Shown here: piece by piece, positions 12,868-25,578 of the stretch
Numbering within the stretch: the stretch's first letter is position 1
Layout: each line of letters begins with the position of its first letter
Assembly (NCBI GenBank): GCA_916610825.1
Contig: OU744446.1
Location: 15,062,538 to 15,126,537, forward strand
Origin: Haliclystus octoradiatus
Lineage: Eukaryota; Cnidaria; Staurozoa; Stauromedusae; Haliclystidae
DNA length: 64,000 nt
Direction: 5' to 3'
Program-made: the position numbers and the translations under genes
The notes under the pieces: generated by a model
The model's database searches: none
The model's input: only the letters and a program-made list of their open reading frames with translations
Told to the model about the DNA's origin: nothing

Positions 12868-13133
12868 AATTCTATTTTAATTATTTCGTACAATATTAAT
12901 TCATCAGTTTCCCGTTGTAGTCTAGTACTAATGACTGTGTCTAGATTTGCATTGGATTCATTAGTGTTTATGATAATTACTTCTAATGATGGATTTCTAT
13001 GCATGGTAAACAATTGGATTTATTGTTTTGACAATATTTGGAATACATGGTATACCAGCTGTCTAATGTTGTTAGTGTTGTTATTTGAGATAATAATTAT
13101 CTGATAATAATTATTATTATAATTACAAAATTT

Positions 13134-13185
13134 ATCAGGCTTTTGACTGGTCAAGAGCCATCAGGCTTTTGATTGGTCAAGAGCC
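13134..13185 (+). repeat. Tandem pair of 26-bp units
   Basis: Units 13134-13159 and 13160-13185 differ at a single base. Each contains TCAGGCTTTTGA and GGTCAAGAGCC. Confidence 0.9.
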
Positions 13186-13341
13186 ATGATCCAATTTGAA
13201 GTATTGGAAAGAAAACATTTTGAGGTTAAACCCGTCATATCTCGAGCTCGAGATATTGATTTTGTTGGCATATTTTCTCTGATCCAGTGGAAATCAATTT
13301 CTCATTCCTTAGTACCCAAGCCCAGTGTTTATCGACTTCCT

Positions 13342-13523
13342 AATTTATTATTCCCAAATAATAGAACTTGAAAACTATAATGATAAAATGTAAGTAAACT
13401 AAATTTAATTAATTGTACAACTATTTAACTAATCATGTGATTGCATTTCTTGAATGTTTTTTATTAATGAAAGTCTACATTTTATCATAGTTTTCAAGTT
13501 CTATTATTTGGGAATAATAAATT
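13342..13523. repeat. Long inverted repeat, about 48-bp arms
   Basis: Arms 13342-13392 and 13476-13523 are inverse copies with one 3-nt indel, separated by about 83 bp. A second, weaker inverted pair (AGACATGAGAATT and its inverse) frames 13533-13633. It is probably a small MITE. Confidence 0.85.
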
Positions 13524-14519
13524 AACAAGTTACAGACATGAGAATTTTCAGACTTTATCACTCTTTTCCATTGAAATTTATCAAGATATCCTAGATTTCA
13601 GATTATTTTCAAATTTTGAATTCTCATGTCTGAAGTTAATAGTAATACTTTTGAGGCTCTGATAGAGGGGTTATGATGACCCCGTCTCCCAGAGAAATTT
13701 AGTACATCTCCCTTGCTCCTAAATCAAAATCGTCATGCTTCCTGAAATTTTCCCCAACAAATTTGCCTCTGATATGTATATTGTTTTGCATCATGTTGGT
13801 TCAGATGCTGTTCATTTTAAAATCATTGTGGTGGTACATGTGTTGTGAATATGTTATCATAGTTTTTAACATTTGTTTACATGATATTATATGTAATTGG
13901 GTTTTACGTGAAACTAGAAAGAAAACAAGATTCAATAAATTATGAACGCAATATATATATTTAGCACTAAAATTTGGAAGAAATACCCTCGATTCCTTAA
14001 TTTGACTGTAAAATTTGATATACCCAATATCTACTTTCTCGAATGCTGCGTTTTAATTTGAGAGACATTTCATTGTAGGTAATTCAACGAAAGAATATGT
14101 GAAACATTTCATGTCGAAGTTTCGGAATATTTTAAATCCTGGAATATTACGGCTGGTATCGCTATTAGATGTACCAATAACTCTATATTTATTATTAGTA
14201 ATATACATTTCATGTAATATATTTCGAGAATATAATGTGATATGTCATTGTCACGATGTCATTGATCGTGAACATTTAAAACATTGCACATTATTATTAA
14301 ACCCATATTTAAGATCGACTTTTCACCAACCTTCTCTGCAAGGTTAGCTTCTAAATGGGTTATAAATTCTCAAATATATTTTAGTGTTTGGAAGCCATTT
14401 AGTCAAAATATAAATACAATTTAAATGTAAAAAATTGAGTTCATTTAATCAAATGATTTATAGCAATGAGTGCATTTAGTTAAGGGAGATTTCATCAGGG
14501 ATTTTAACTCCCACACAGC

Positions 14520-14760
14520 AAAAACCCAAATTCTAGGCAAGAATATAATTTTCTTAAAACAAGAAAATGTTTCTTAAAACAAGAACTATATTCTTAAATC
14601 AAGAACGAGATTCTTGAACCAAGAATGCAATTCTTGAATTGAGATTCCTATTTTTCCGGAAAGAGGAAATGCTTGAAACAAGAAATACGGAAATGATGTT
14701 TCTTAAATCAAGAATTTCGAAAAACATAAATCAAGACTTTCCTTCCAAGAAACGTTTAGT
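14520..14760. repeat. Cluster of palindromic TTCTT-N5-AAGAA motifs
   Basis: The motif TTCTTAAAACAAGAA and close variants recur at least five times in 240 bp, each itself near-palindromic. It looks like the subterminal repeat region of a MITE, but I found no matching far end. Related TTGCTC/GAGCAA pairs continue to about 15110. The stretch 13640-14519 just before it holds only short open frames. Confidence 0.6.
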
Positions 14761-15314
14761 ATGATACATATAGTATAGTGAAGTATAGTGAGTGCTTCGG
14801 GATAAAATTTGGTGTAAATTTAAAAGATCCTAAATAAATAATCATGATGATGACGATTAGTATAAGAAACAGGGTAAGAGAAAGCTTAATATTGAACATT
14901 TATTATTGTGACATTGCAATTCAAAAAATCAGATTCTAACGGTAGAAATATTTTGCTCAAAAAAAGTAAGGTTTTGCTTGAGTAGAATTATTTTACTCAA
15001 AACATGTCATATTTTACAAATTTCAAGATTTGCTCGAAACAAGCAATACCATTGCAATACCAAATAAGCAATAAGCAATACCATTGCTCAAACATCCACT
15101 ATTATTGATTAGAAAAAGAAACATTATTGCCTCAAAAATGAGTGCAAATGTTCAAAATAAGTAACTTTTTTATTAAAGAGGGTTTTACGTATTATATTTA
15201 ATATTGAAGTTTGTTCTAATCGTAATTTAATAAATATGTCGTTACTTCTATTTCAAAATGGTGTCTACTAGTTCATAATTTTGATTTCCCTAGTTATACC
15301 CCTCTGGTTATACC

Positions 15315-15675
15315 ACCCAAAAAGTATTTTGATATATATTGGATTTCTTACTTAAAGGCCCTTAACATGTGATCCTACAATGGCGTATTGAAATTTGAGA
15401 AATAGTTAAACTTTAACTTCAAAACCACTTTTATCTATTAGATACAAGTATTTATGACTATTAGGTGAAACAATTTTTAAACATATTTTGTGATTTACCT
15501 TGTTTCATCACCCAAAAAGCATTTTTATCTATATTGAATTTTTACTGAGAGGTTCTTAAAACGTGATCCTGCTACGGTATTAAATTTTGTGAAATAGTTG
15601 AATTTTAACTTTAAAACCACTTTTATCTATTAGATACAGGTATTCAGGACTGAGGTGAAACATTTTTTAAAATAT
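15315..15675 (+). repeat. Diverged tandem duplication of about 180 bp
   Basis: Copy 1 (about 15315-15490) and copy 2 (about 15509-15675) share ACCCAAAAAG, GTGATCCT and the segment AAAACCACTTTTATCTATTA, then GGTGAAACA. The order is the same with scattered changes. Confidence 0.75.
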
Positions 15676-15867
15676 GCATATTACTTCTGAAGTGACTAAT
15701 ACCAATTTATAAAATCATGGAATGTGATACTGATCGCTGATTGGTTGTTGTTAATGTTCGTGTCAGGCTCCGTGAAATCGTGAAATTACAGGTTTGGAAT
15801 GAAGCCCCAAAAGTAAACAATTTAGCGACAAAAACAAAATGGCGTTCGTATGAAGAAATTCTTTAAA

Positions 15868-16483
15868 GCGTATATCCCGGACATTGGGAGATTGCTTCTT
15901 CAGATAGAGAAAAATTTCTATTCGCACATGATTTTTGTGTGTTTTTACTTTGCGCGATCATTTCTCCTCCAAAAATGCAGTCAAAGTGACGATTTTGGGT
16001 AAATTTTGTGTCTCACACTTTTTCCTCTAACAGGAACACGTTTATTTTCAACAAGAGAGTTTACACCGGAAAAACGCTAAACATTTTACTTATTTGTCTC
16101 TAAATAAAAAACGGCTGAACCAAATGACAATCTGCTTTCGGAATGAAGTTTTCAATGTTGTTCAGCTGAATATTTAGAGCTATATTTGATCAATATTCAA
16201 GATCCTAATTCCTCCAGGTATAAAGAGATATAAGCCTCTAAAGTCAAAAGTGTTTAATTTTGTATTTTTCTCATTTAAGTGCACACTCGATTAAGTTGGT
16301 TCAGCTGTTCTTTATCTAGAGACAAATAGGTAAAATGTTTAGTGTTTTTGACACAAAATCCTAACTAGGGTTGCATTTTTGAGGGGGAAATGCTTCCGCA
16401 AAGTAAAAATACAAGAAGATCATGTACGAATAGAAAATCTAAAGAAGCAATCTCCCAATATCTGGGATATACACTTTAACTGA
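15868..16483. mobile_element. Fold-back element with arms of 150-250 bp
   Basis: The left arm starts GTATATCCCGGACATTGGGA. The right arm ends with the inverse (TCCCAATATCTGGGATATAC), and the match continues inward through TTGCTTCTT, TTTTTACTTTGC, CAAAAATGCA and AAACATTTTAC. The centre includes matching GGCTGAACCAA and TTGGTTCAGC. No reading frame. Partial relatives occur near 6702-6800 and 39596-39680. Confidence 0.8.
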
Positions 16484-16673
16484 TAGAGCGCTTAATAGCC
16501 TTTAAATTAAAATCAACAACACAAAACACAATAATTTTGAAAGAAAATCATAAATTAAACATTAATCTATATAATTCCCTTGTTCAATGTTTATGTTCGT
16601 AGTTCATACAGCAGTTTTGTTTTGTTGATAAACGCCAAAGCGGCACATTACGATACGATAAATTTCAGCGTTA

Positions 16674-16770
16674 ACCTCATTCCATCGCGGCCTTCATTTC
16701 CGCGCGGCGCTCCAGTGAGCTCCTCACTGGAGTGCCGCGCGGAAATGAGGGCCGTGATGGAATGAGGCTA
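16674..16770. repeat. Near-perfect 97-bp palindrome made of two head-to-head transposon ends
   Basis: The left arm reads CCTCATTCCATCGCGGCC onward and the right arm is its inverse, meeting at GAGCTC around 16719. The arm sequence is the same as the ends of the element at 19170-19898, so this is probably that family with its interior lost. Confidence 0.85.
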
Positions 16771-16974
16771 GTATCCTGTATACGAATAGCTGAATAATAC
16801 TTTAAATCTTCTATAATAATAATATATTTCAGACTTAACCAATGCTCTTTGCGTTTATTTTCAATCTAATTTACTCCATTTTTATAACTTGTCGTAGCTT
16901 TTCTCAACAGGCACAGCGTGTTTCTATTGAAAATCCGCGCTCGTTCTAGTCTCTAATCTCTATAATAGATAGAT

Positions 16975-19090
16975 AGAAAGATATTTATTTTGATCAAAAT
17001 AACATTTAAGGAAAAAGTAAATTACATACAAGTTTTGGGTCAAAATGTGAAAATTGATACATGATCAGGTCATCCCGTAATCTCTAGAAGCTTGTTTGTT
17101 TGGGAGACCTTATATTTATAGAAAAATTACAAGTGGTATATCAGAAGTGTTTATTTACAAATTAAACACTAACATGCAGACGTTGAATCTGAATAATTAA
17201 TAATTAGTACAATTGAAACATTAAATAAAATATAAGCTGACATGACATGGATATAAGATAGGTAGAGTACAGCAAGAAAAGATTATTTGATTGTTAGTTG
17301 CAAATGTAGCAGTCAGTAATAGTACAAGTGTCATAGTATTTGTTGATTAATGAGCTTTTCAAATTAATAGAGAATCGATGGGGGGGGGGATGTAGTTATG
17401 TTAAAATCAAATTTGAAATTATTCCATGAATGAGGAAATTTGTATGTCGTCGGGTAGGTTTGTAAACTGGAGTTTTTTGCGAAAGGCACAGCAAAGATGT
17501 TTTCTTTCCTACGATGGAATCGGTGAAAGATAAACATATTTAAAACAGAAGGAGGTGCTTCTGAAACAATTACAGAATGGAGTACAGTAAACATTTTTGA
17601 AAGATGCAGATCATGAAATTGAAGAATTCCTAGTTTCTTATAAAGAGGCTGAGCGTGAGAGCGTGGTTTCGTATTAACTATTATTCTAATACATTTCTTA
17701 TGTAGTGTATTAAGATGTTTTGTAGCGGGACTATTTCCCCAAATAGCAATTGCATATTCGAAATGTGGTTTAACCATTGTATTATAAATTTGTATTTTAT
17801 GATTTATCGATAGAAATTTTCGTACACGGATTAAAGAATATATAGTTTTGAGGAATTTGCTTCTTGCGTATACCTAAGAATTTTATTGATTTTGTGGTGA
17901 CAATCAGAGCCACAACATTGTATTTTATGATTTTTAAGATGTACTTCAAAAGTTTTTGGTTTTTGATTTCCAAAGAAGATATAATTTGATTTATTTGGAT
18001 TTAGAGATAAATGATTTGCATCAAACCAATCAGAAACATTTTTCAATTCTAGATTACAAGAAGTTTCGAGTGAAGAAGTATCATTAGAGCTAAATTGAAG
18101 TGTGGTGTCATCAGCGAATACGTTTACATCGAATTTTGTACAGGTTGGAAGATCATTTAAGTATATAAGGAATAGGAGTGGACCCAAAATACTTCCCTGG
18201 GGGACTCCACAGCTGATCGATTGAGGAGAAGATAGATGGTCATTGAAGGACAAAATTTAAGTTCGATTGTTTAGGTACTGTTGGAACCAGTTTAGTTCAA
18301 TATGCGACAAACCATAATGTGCTAGTTTAGAAAGTAGAATTTTATGAGAAACAGTATCAAATGCTTTTCGCAAATCAAGAAACAAACCGATGTGGTATTT
18401 TTTGTGAGAGTTGTTAAATTTGTTGTTTAAAAAATTGAGAATGCAATCTGTAGTACTATGATGATTTTTAAAACCAAACTGAAAAATTGAGAAGAAATGT
18501 TCTTTAAAATAACTGTATAGCTGGTTGTAAACAACACGCTCAAAAATTTTGGAAATTGTTGGGATCAAAGAAATAGGACGATAGTTTGAAAAAAAATGTG
18601 GATCACCAAACTTGAAAAGTGGCAATATTTTCGCACATTTGAAAGTGTCAGGTATGTAACCCGATTGCAGTGAAGTATTTATAAGGTAGGTGAGAGGTGA
18701 AATCAAAGGCTCTTTGACCAATTTTAAACATTTGTTAGAGATTCCATCAATCGATTTGTTTTTAAAATTTGAAATAATTTTCTCGACTGAAAAAGATGAA
18801 ACATGATTGAATTTGAACTTATAGCTCAAAATTTCTGGGAGGTACTTTGGAAAGTTTGTTGAAAATGAAAAAAATTGCTCTAGTTGAGGACCAATATTTG
18901 CAAAAAAAGAGTTAAAATTATTTGTAATTGTACTTTTTTCTTGAATTTTTCTTCCAGAAACAGAGAAGTAAGGAGGAAACCGATTAAATTTTTTAACATG
19001 GTCAAGCAACTAATTAGTTACTTTCCACAACTGTCGTAGATTCTGCTTTGATGCTTCATAAAAATGATCCCAGTAATTTATTTTTGCTTT
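16975..19090 (-). pseudogene. Broken CR1/Jockey-type LINE ORF2 (reverse transcriptase)
   Basis: Three minus-strand frames carry one reverse transcriptase in order. 19009-18257 has [45 protein letters not shown] and motif [21 protein letters not shown]. 18253-17831 has motif B GVPQGSILGPLLFLIYLND and motif C FADDTT, then SLNPNKSNYIFFG. 17777-17364 has the thumb-like HFEYAIAIWGNS block and the C-terminal end. At least two frameshifts or stops separate them. The endonuclease and ORF1 are missing, so the copy is 5'-truncated. The 3' side ends near (ATCT)n at 16965-16985. Not functional. Confidence 0.85.
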
Positions 19091-19169
19091 TCTGATCAAC
19101 TTTTTATAAATTTTAATATATAGTTACAGTGTTTTATCTTAGAATACTGGGTTTTGCAAGTAATAGACA

Positions 19170-19898
19170 TAGCCTCACTCTATCACGGCCCTCATTTCCG
19201 CGCGGCGCTCCAGTGAGGGCCTAATAAAATTTAAGGTTAAAAAGTGTGCCAGAAACAAAAAATATGGTGTGCCCAATCACAGCGCACCTTGATGTCATGT
19301 GAGTTACAGCCAGGTGTTGGTTGGTCAGCCCATCGAAAAACAATACAACGAGGTGTGAACAGAAATTGAAATTTGCTGAATTCAGCTATTTTGAATTTCA
19401 ACATTTTGTAAACAAACTGTCGAAGAAAACTCAAAACACTAAATTTACGGGATTATTTTGGATCAAATTGGAGTAACAAAAATAGAAATAACATATTACA
19501 TTTATTATCGTTGGAAAATTGTAAGTACTTCCGTCGTTTTGAATCTTGATTTAAATAATCAAAATCAAAGAAATATTTAAAATTTAAGATCGATTCACCA
19601 ATATACAGCATTGCTCTAATTCCGAATTCCACTTCTCCGTAAATATATAATTCAAAATTGACTATATGATAGAATAAACGATCGAAATATAACCTTTGAG
19701 AATGATTCAAGCAAGTTTGTTTACATTTTTAGTATTTTATTCACCAACCAGCGCTCGATAAAACTTCACGTGATACCAAGGTCCGCTGTGATCGGGCACA
19801 CCATATTTTTGGCTTCTGGCACACTTTTTAATCTTAAATTTTATTAGGCCCTCATTGGAGCGCCGAGCGGAAATGAGGGCTGTGATGGAATGAGGCTA
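19170..19898. mobile_element. MITE with about 130-bp terminal inverted repeats
   Basis: The left end (TAGCCTCACTCTATCACGGC) and right end (inverse, ending GATGGAATGAGGCTA) match for roughly 130 bp, including AAAATTTAAG/CTTAAATTTT and GTGTGCC/GGCACAC segments. The interior has no convincing frame. The transposase superfamily is unknown. GACATAGCCT occurs at the left border and again just outside the right border. Confidence 0.85.
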
Positions 19899-20113
19899 GG
19901 GTCGACATAGCCTAATCTATTTATGGTATCCGCATTGTCGCTTTGTTTATCAAGGTCATTACAGTCTGTCACGTTCATTCTTCATTGTCAAAAGATTGTT
20001 TACAACATTGAAAGAAAGAATAATGACGTCATTTTAGGAGAATTTAGAGTGATCATCATTTTGAGCTTTTTAATGTCGAAATAAATAGTTTAGTTATTTG
20101 ATAAAATAAATAG

Positions 20114-20282
20114 AAAACGGTTATCCGTGTTAAGTACTCTGATACGAACACTTTGGATGCTATGAGACACTCAAGAGGCCAAAATCACTCGCTTGGTGGC
20201 TTGTGATCTTTTAAGCCTCTTTCATGTCTCATTACGCACCCAGCGTGTTCGTACCAGAGTACATGAAACTCAGCACCGTTTT
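20114..20282. repeat. Compact fold-back repeat
   Basis: Paired segments in mirror order: AAAACGGT/ACCGTTTT, GTACTCTG/CAGAGTAC, CGAACAC/GTGTTCG, ATGAGACA/TGTCTCAT, AAGAGGC/GCCTCTT, AATCAC/GTGATC. The whole 169 bp can form a long imperfect hairpin. Confidence 0.8.
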
Positions 20283-22276
20283 GTATTAGTTAAATATAAA
20301 TTCTAAGGTTACATACATGCGTTTTTATTGCGTCTTAATTAAACTACTTGAAGTCATCTTCAATTTGCCATAAATCATTTGAATACTAAATTTAAGGGCA
20401 ACTACGAAGAGGAATATGCGAGAATAATTGTCTCGCCAGACCATTGCGTTCTGTTTTTGAAAAACCCAAACACCGCATTCAGGTCACGTGACGCATTAGT
20501 CGATTTGGTCTATCCGGTCAGTATTTTTAACAAATAAACAACAACAACAGTAAATAAAAAATGATTTCAAGATAAAGGATAGCGACAAAACATGAACGGA
20601 CCTAGGTTTAAACAACGTTTTGCAATAGCTGAATTCCATCTTCAAGCTTAAAAGGAATAACACAACAAATTACAAAGTATTTATAGTAAACTAGCAATAA
20701 GGACCCGCTGCGCTGACTATATTTGAGTTGTACAGTGTTGGAAATGATGATTAGATCATACCTGAAATGATATTCAGAAGTATATGTTTATCCAGATTCA
20801 AGGAAAATGACTAACTTAAATTTAGTCTAGAATTATAATAGCAATTTATGAAGATGAGGCAGTAAATGGGTTTGATACGGAAAACAAAGCAAAATCAGGA
20901 TTCGAACTTTGTGAATCAAACTATTATCAAGAAGTGAACTTTGCATTAATCGATGTCTAGTGTCACATCAATCGATATGAGTGTCACCTATATTGTTTGT
21001 GCGACACGGGGTGCGACATCACCGAGATATAGTATTCTATTAAAATCGTTTGATGTACTAGCTATATTCTGAAACTATGACAGGCTACATAGATGATACT
21101 GTATGCATCTTACATAATGTGACAATTATCAAAGTTCTATTGATTACCGTAAAATATAGCTGAAACGGTTCTTTGTAGAATACAACTTTTCCGTTTAAAA
21201 ATATACTGATAATTCTTTGAAGCATAGATATTGCGGTTAAATCATGAATCATGAGATAGTTACGTTTTCAAATCAAATCAAAATTTCATTGTTAGTTGAA
21301 ATAACAAAACTTTTTACATCCACATACATATATTCTTTTAGCGTATTTTATGTTATAACCTCCAAAATAATAAATACTATTATATTCCACAGTTATTGAA
21401 ATGAGCAAATCCAGGTTAGTTGTAAGGTATTTTAAAAACATTGTGCCCTCCCTTCGAATAAAAAACAGTTCCGGTCACACGATCTTCCACGAAAATAATC
21501 GTTGGAATTGCTTACTATGTTTACTGTTAAAAATCTCTAGATAACAATTCATGTGGAATAACATACACTCAATTTGATGTAAATAGTTCGTTATCGCCCA
21601 GGATACTGATAGCATTACCTCACTGAATTGTAACACTGATTATTTGAGCAAGGAATGCCGTTGATCGTTTATCGCCAGTGGCATTGATGAGCGATGTTCC
21701 GTAGAAGGCATATCAATTATATAGGATTTATTCTGCTTATTTGTAGAAGTAGATTTGGAGACAAACAAACACGCCCAGATATAAAGAAAAAGACTTACAG
21801 AGAGACCAATATATTTCACAATTCACATTTATATATCAGTAAGATACACGGAATATGAATGATTCATTCAAATGAGGCTATATTACGTCATTTACAGTGA
21901 CCAGCACATACTTCCTTCCCAAACAGACGGAGTCGGTAAGAAAACGGTGAATTTTATGTATGGTAATATATTGTATGTAGCATACTAGCTTTAGGCTGGA
22001 CTTAAACTATCGAGCCTGAAAACTATTAGGAAATAATTATGCGAAAACTAATATATATATATATAAATTAATTAATGCCTGGCTTAATGTTGGAATGGAT
22101 AGTCGACTGCTGATGTCAGGCGAAAGAAAGTAAATATTTTTACTATAACGTGTTCAAGTTGTAAAATATTATGTGTTGTATTCTAATGAATTATATAGGC
22201 ATATATGATGTGAGTATGATTTAGTAAAACGTGATATTCTGTTCATACCATTCAATGTACAATTCAATGTTCGAAA
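20283..22276. other. No gene or repeat recognised
   Basis: AT-rich DNA with only short chance frames and a small (AT)n run near 22052. It may contain the decayed 3' LTR of the Gypsy remnant to the right, but I cannot define it. Confidence 0.4.
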
Positions 22277-23738
22277 TTATAGCTTGATCATCAGATCAAC
22301 TGTTAACTCTAATCGTAGTAGTAATAATGCGGTGATTGATTGATGCGTGCTCGTCTGCCAGATCGTGTCTATAGACGGATATGTTGTGGATGGATGATGA
22401 TCATGTGAACTACTCAGCGACAATAATGGCGGCTGCGCAGTCGCTGTTGTCATGGTAGTTGTAGGGTCAGACATTGTCGACGAACACGCCGGCAACGCAG
22501 ACGAAGTTGATGTGAGACTTGTCAACGAAAACGATGTTTGTGTCGACGACGCCGACAAAGTTAACGAAGGTGATGGTACAGATGGAAATGATAAGGAACG
22601 TGAACATGACGGTATATTAACATCAGACTCATAAACTGGCTTCAAACGATAAAATGCAACCGTATCTAAACGAGTTCCTCGGTCTACTTTAAAAAAGCTT
22701 GAATTACGATTGGGAAAAGGCCAGGGATCCGTGTAAAGGGCCTCCAACGACCGCTTGGGCCGATCAACTCTAGCCCAAACACATTTGGAAGTACTTAGTT
22801 TAGGAGGTACGTAATAAATATGTTGACTTACAACTGATGACTTAAATTTCACTCCCTAAAAATGTTCTTGGAGAGACGATAACAAATGATGTGAAGACAA
22901 TAGCTTCTTATCCTCTAGACAAATACGAGGTATCAAGGGCTTCAATCCTGTTGAAAGTTCATATAGGGATATTCCATCTTCATCTGGCGAGATTCTCAAT
23001 GATAGTAATGCTGAAGGTAAACCATTAAACCCAACCTGTGTCAACAGTTCTTAAGACTGTCTTTAACTTCCGGTGCATGCGTTCTACTAGACCATTTTTT
23101 TGAGGGTGATAAGCAGTAGTGCGGATCTCGAGGAACCCGATGAGCTTGGCCAATTCATGCATTAAGTTACAATCAACGTCAGAACAACGGTCCGATACTA
23201 CATACAGTGGGGCTAATTAGCGGGTTACCCATTCCCTTACAAATGCCTCTGCCACGGAAGGAGCACTCATATCTAAGAGGGGAATTACTTCCATCCATCT
23301 TGTAAACCGGTCTATCATGGTAAGTAGATAACGACATGAAACATGTGGAAGGGGGAACATGATTGATATCAATATGAACAGTTTGTAAACGATCACATGG
23401 CATGTTGTATCGCATTGAAGGAGTGACAGTATTCATGGCAAATGGCATGTGATTTTATTACGCTGACAAGATGTGCATTGTGGAACCCACTCGCAAATTT
23501 CCTTCTTCAATTTTGGCGAAAAATGGCGGTCAGAAATCAATCTGAAAGAGGCGGCACGTCCATAGTGATCGATGTTATGCATATTCATAAAAATATTACG
23601 TCTCAACGGGAGAGGAACAAAGGGGCGTGGCACTGATTTTGAGGAGTCACTCCATAATGTCCCTACCGCAAAATTGACTTGTTGTAAACCTGCCTTGTCA
23701 AAATCATTTGCAGTCTGAAATTGTAGCAGATCACTCAA
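22277..23738 (-). pseudogene. Broken Gypsy-type integrase
   Basis: Minus-strand frames spell an integrase from N to C terminus across several frameshifts. 23738-23433 holds the zinc-binding domain (HNIDHYGRAASFRLI, then CTSCQRNK, giving H-H-C-C). 23448-23179 carries parts of the catalytic core in mixed frames. 22852-22277 holds the C-terminal domain (ARVDRPKRSLEALYTDPW, then TVAFYRLKP). The downstream part of the last frame is Ser/Thr-rich and open to its stop near 22277. Stops and frame changes rule out function. Confidence 0.8.
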
Positions 23739-25578
23739 TGCGAAACATCCTAGGGAAATTATATTAACAGAAACCGATAGAGAGTCGACAATACAACGTG
23801 AAAGATCTCTAGATGAGGTGTAAGCGACGACGTTTGAATCAACAGTAGACCGAGCACCACAGAACTAAGACGGCAGTATATTCCTGTAAAATTTCCTTTT
23901 TGTATAAAATTAGGTCCCCGTAGTTATGCAGTTTCTAAAGCAGGCCTTTATATAATTGCTTGATACATCCTTGTCATTCTAAACCTGTTTTACATTAAAA
24001 CAATAGCAGCGGCACCGATCATTGGAACACCATGACAACAAAGAAAGGAACACCTGATTGATAAAAAGAACGACACTGGCGTTGTAAATATCCTATATTT
24101 TATGTAGATAAAATCGTTGCTATCTCTTCATGCAATAAAATTTAGGGTAAATTATCAGTGCAGCTCGCTGTTTGGACTACGACGATCATTTTAAGCCACA
24201 GTTTGCCACATTTCATAGATTAATAGATGCGTGAAAAGAACACATACATCCACACAGGCACGACGCACCGATCTCTATTTGTATATATAGATAATAATAC
24301 AACAAGGACAATATATCATTTACTTAGGTAGTATTATATACAAACAGCTGAGACCGGATGGAGTCTTGCTGACTATTGAGGGTCGGACTAGGCTCTTTGA
24401 TTGATTACATTTCAAGGATTGAGCAATCAAATTTATTGATGCATTATTCAGTACAGAAAAAACAGGTCTTGAATTTTTTACATTTTTATTGTGTGTTTGT
24501 AAGTGTAAACTGATTACCGACCCACTATGTTCGTCAATATGTTGATGTAGATGCCGGTGCTTAAAATAAATATGATAAATTAAAACATACCAGATCTTAA
24601 ACATTTAGCAAATTACTTTAAGTTAAATTACCAATCACTGGTTAAATAATTTTGGACGAATTATAAAACAGACGTCAATTAACGTGCCAATTTTTTTAAT
24701 ATATACCATCTAAGAAAATTATCCAATGGCTTAGAGACTGACGTACATTCTCTGTTACTATTGATAACCTACGACAGCATAGACATTAGACGGGTGGCTT
24801 TATTACAATGATTTCAGTGTAATTGAATGCTAGAGCTGGAAGCACTGCCAATTTGAAAATAAACTAGCTAATCGTCGTTTTAGTAGCAGATACAAACATA
24901 ATATTTTAACTTCGTCAGTCCATTTGGTTGCAATTTTTTCAGCTGCTTTTCTAAATTTTAATGTTATTGTTTAATTTTAATACTGTAGGTACATATTTTA
25001 TTCTTTGGTTTTTTCTTTTAGTTGATTGAAGTTGATCGACTTCAATCAACTTTCATCATTTTCAACTTTTTTTACTTCTCAGCGCGTCTTTCATCCGAAC
25101 CGAAAAAACTAATCCATGCATTGACGACCTCAAAACTATCAAATCCCAAGATCGATATCAGGCAATGTTATAAATTAAGTTTGTTTTTGATAAAAATTTA
25201 ATCGGTAAATAGCCAATGCATCATTGGTTAGTCCTTTCACATAGGAAGGAGACTGGAGACGCAAAATCTTTCAAAGCAAGATTACAAAACAAAACAGCAA
25301 CTTGATTGGCTGTTCAAAAACTTTGAAGTTGTTGCGGCATTTTTTGTCAAAAGTGTTTAGAAAGTTGACAAATATTGGTTTTGAAAAACCTGCTTCCATA
25401 CAAATATTAATGTCCCTAATTGAATAAAGCAAAAATAACGTTTAAATGAGATATACTGACGTAATTTGAGAGTTACCATGGTAACACATTATGATAATTT
25501 ATTAGTAAGGTAAACATAACAGTGTTGATCAGTTATGGGCATAAAATATACACAAATCCAAAGTTAAAAATAAAGATC
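23739..25578. other. No gene recognised; one short palindrome
   Basis: The first 150 bp may hold decayed pol sequence continuing the Gypsy remnant. A 32-bp near-perfect palindrome built on AGTTGATTGAAGT lies at 25020-25051. Otherwise featureless. Confidence 0.4.

Noticed and set aside
22452..22634. Plus-strand acidic frame in the Gypsy remnant
   Set aside because: Antisense shadow of the Ser/Thr-rich tail of the minus-strand integrase frame.
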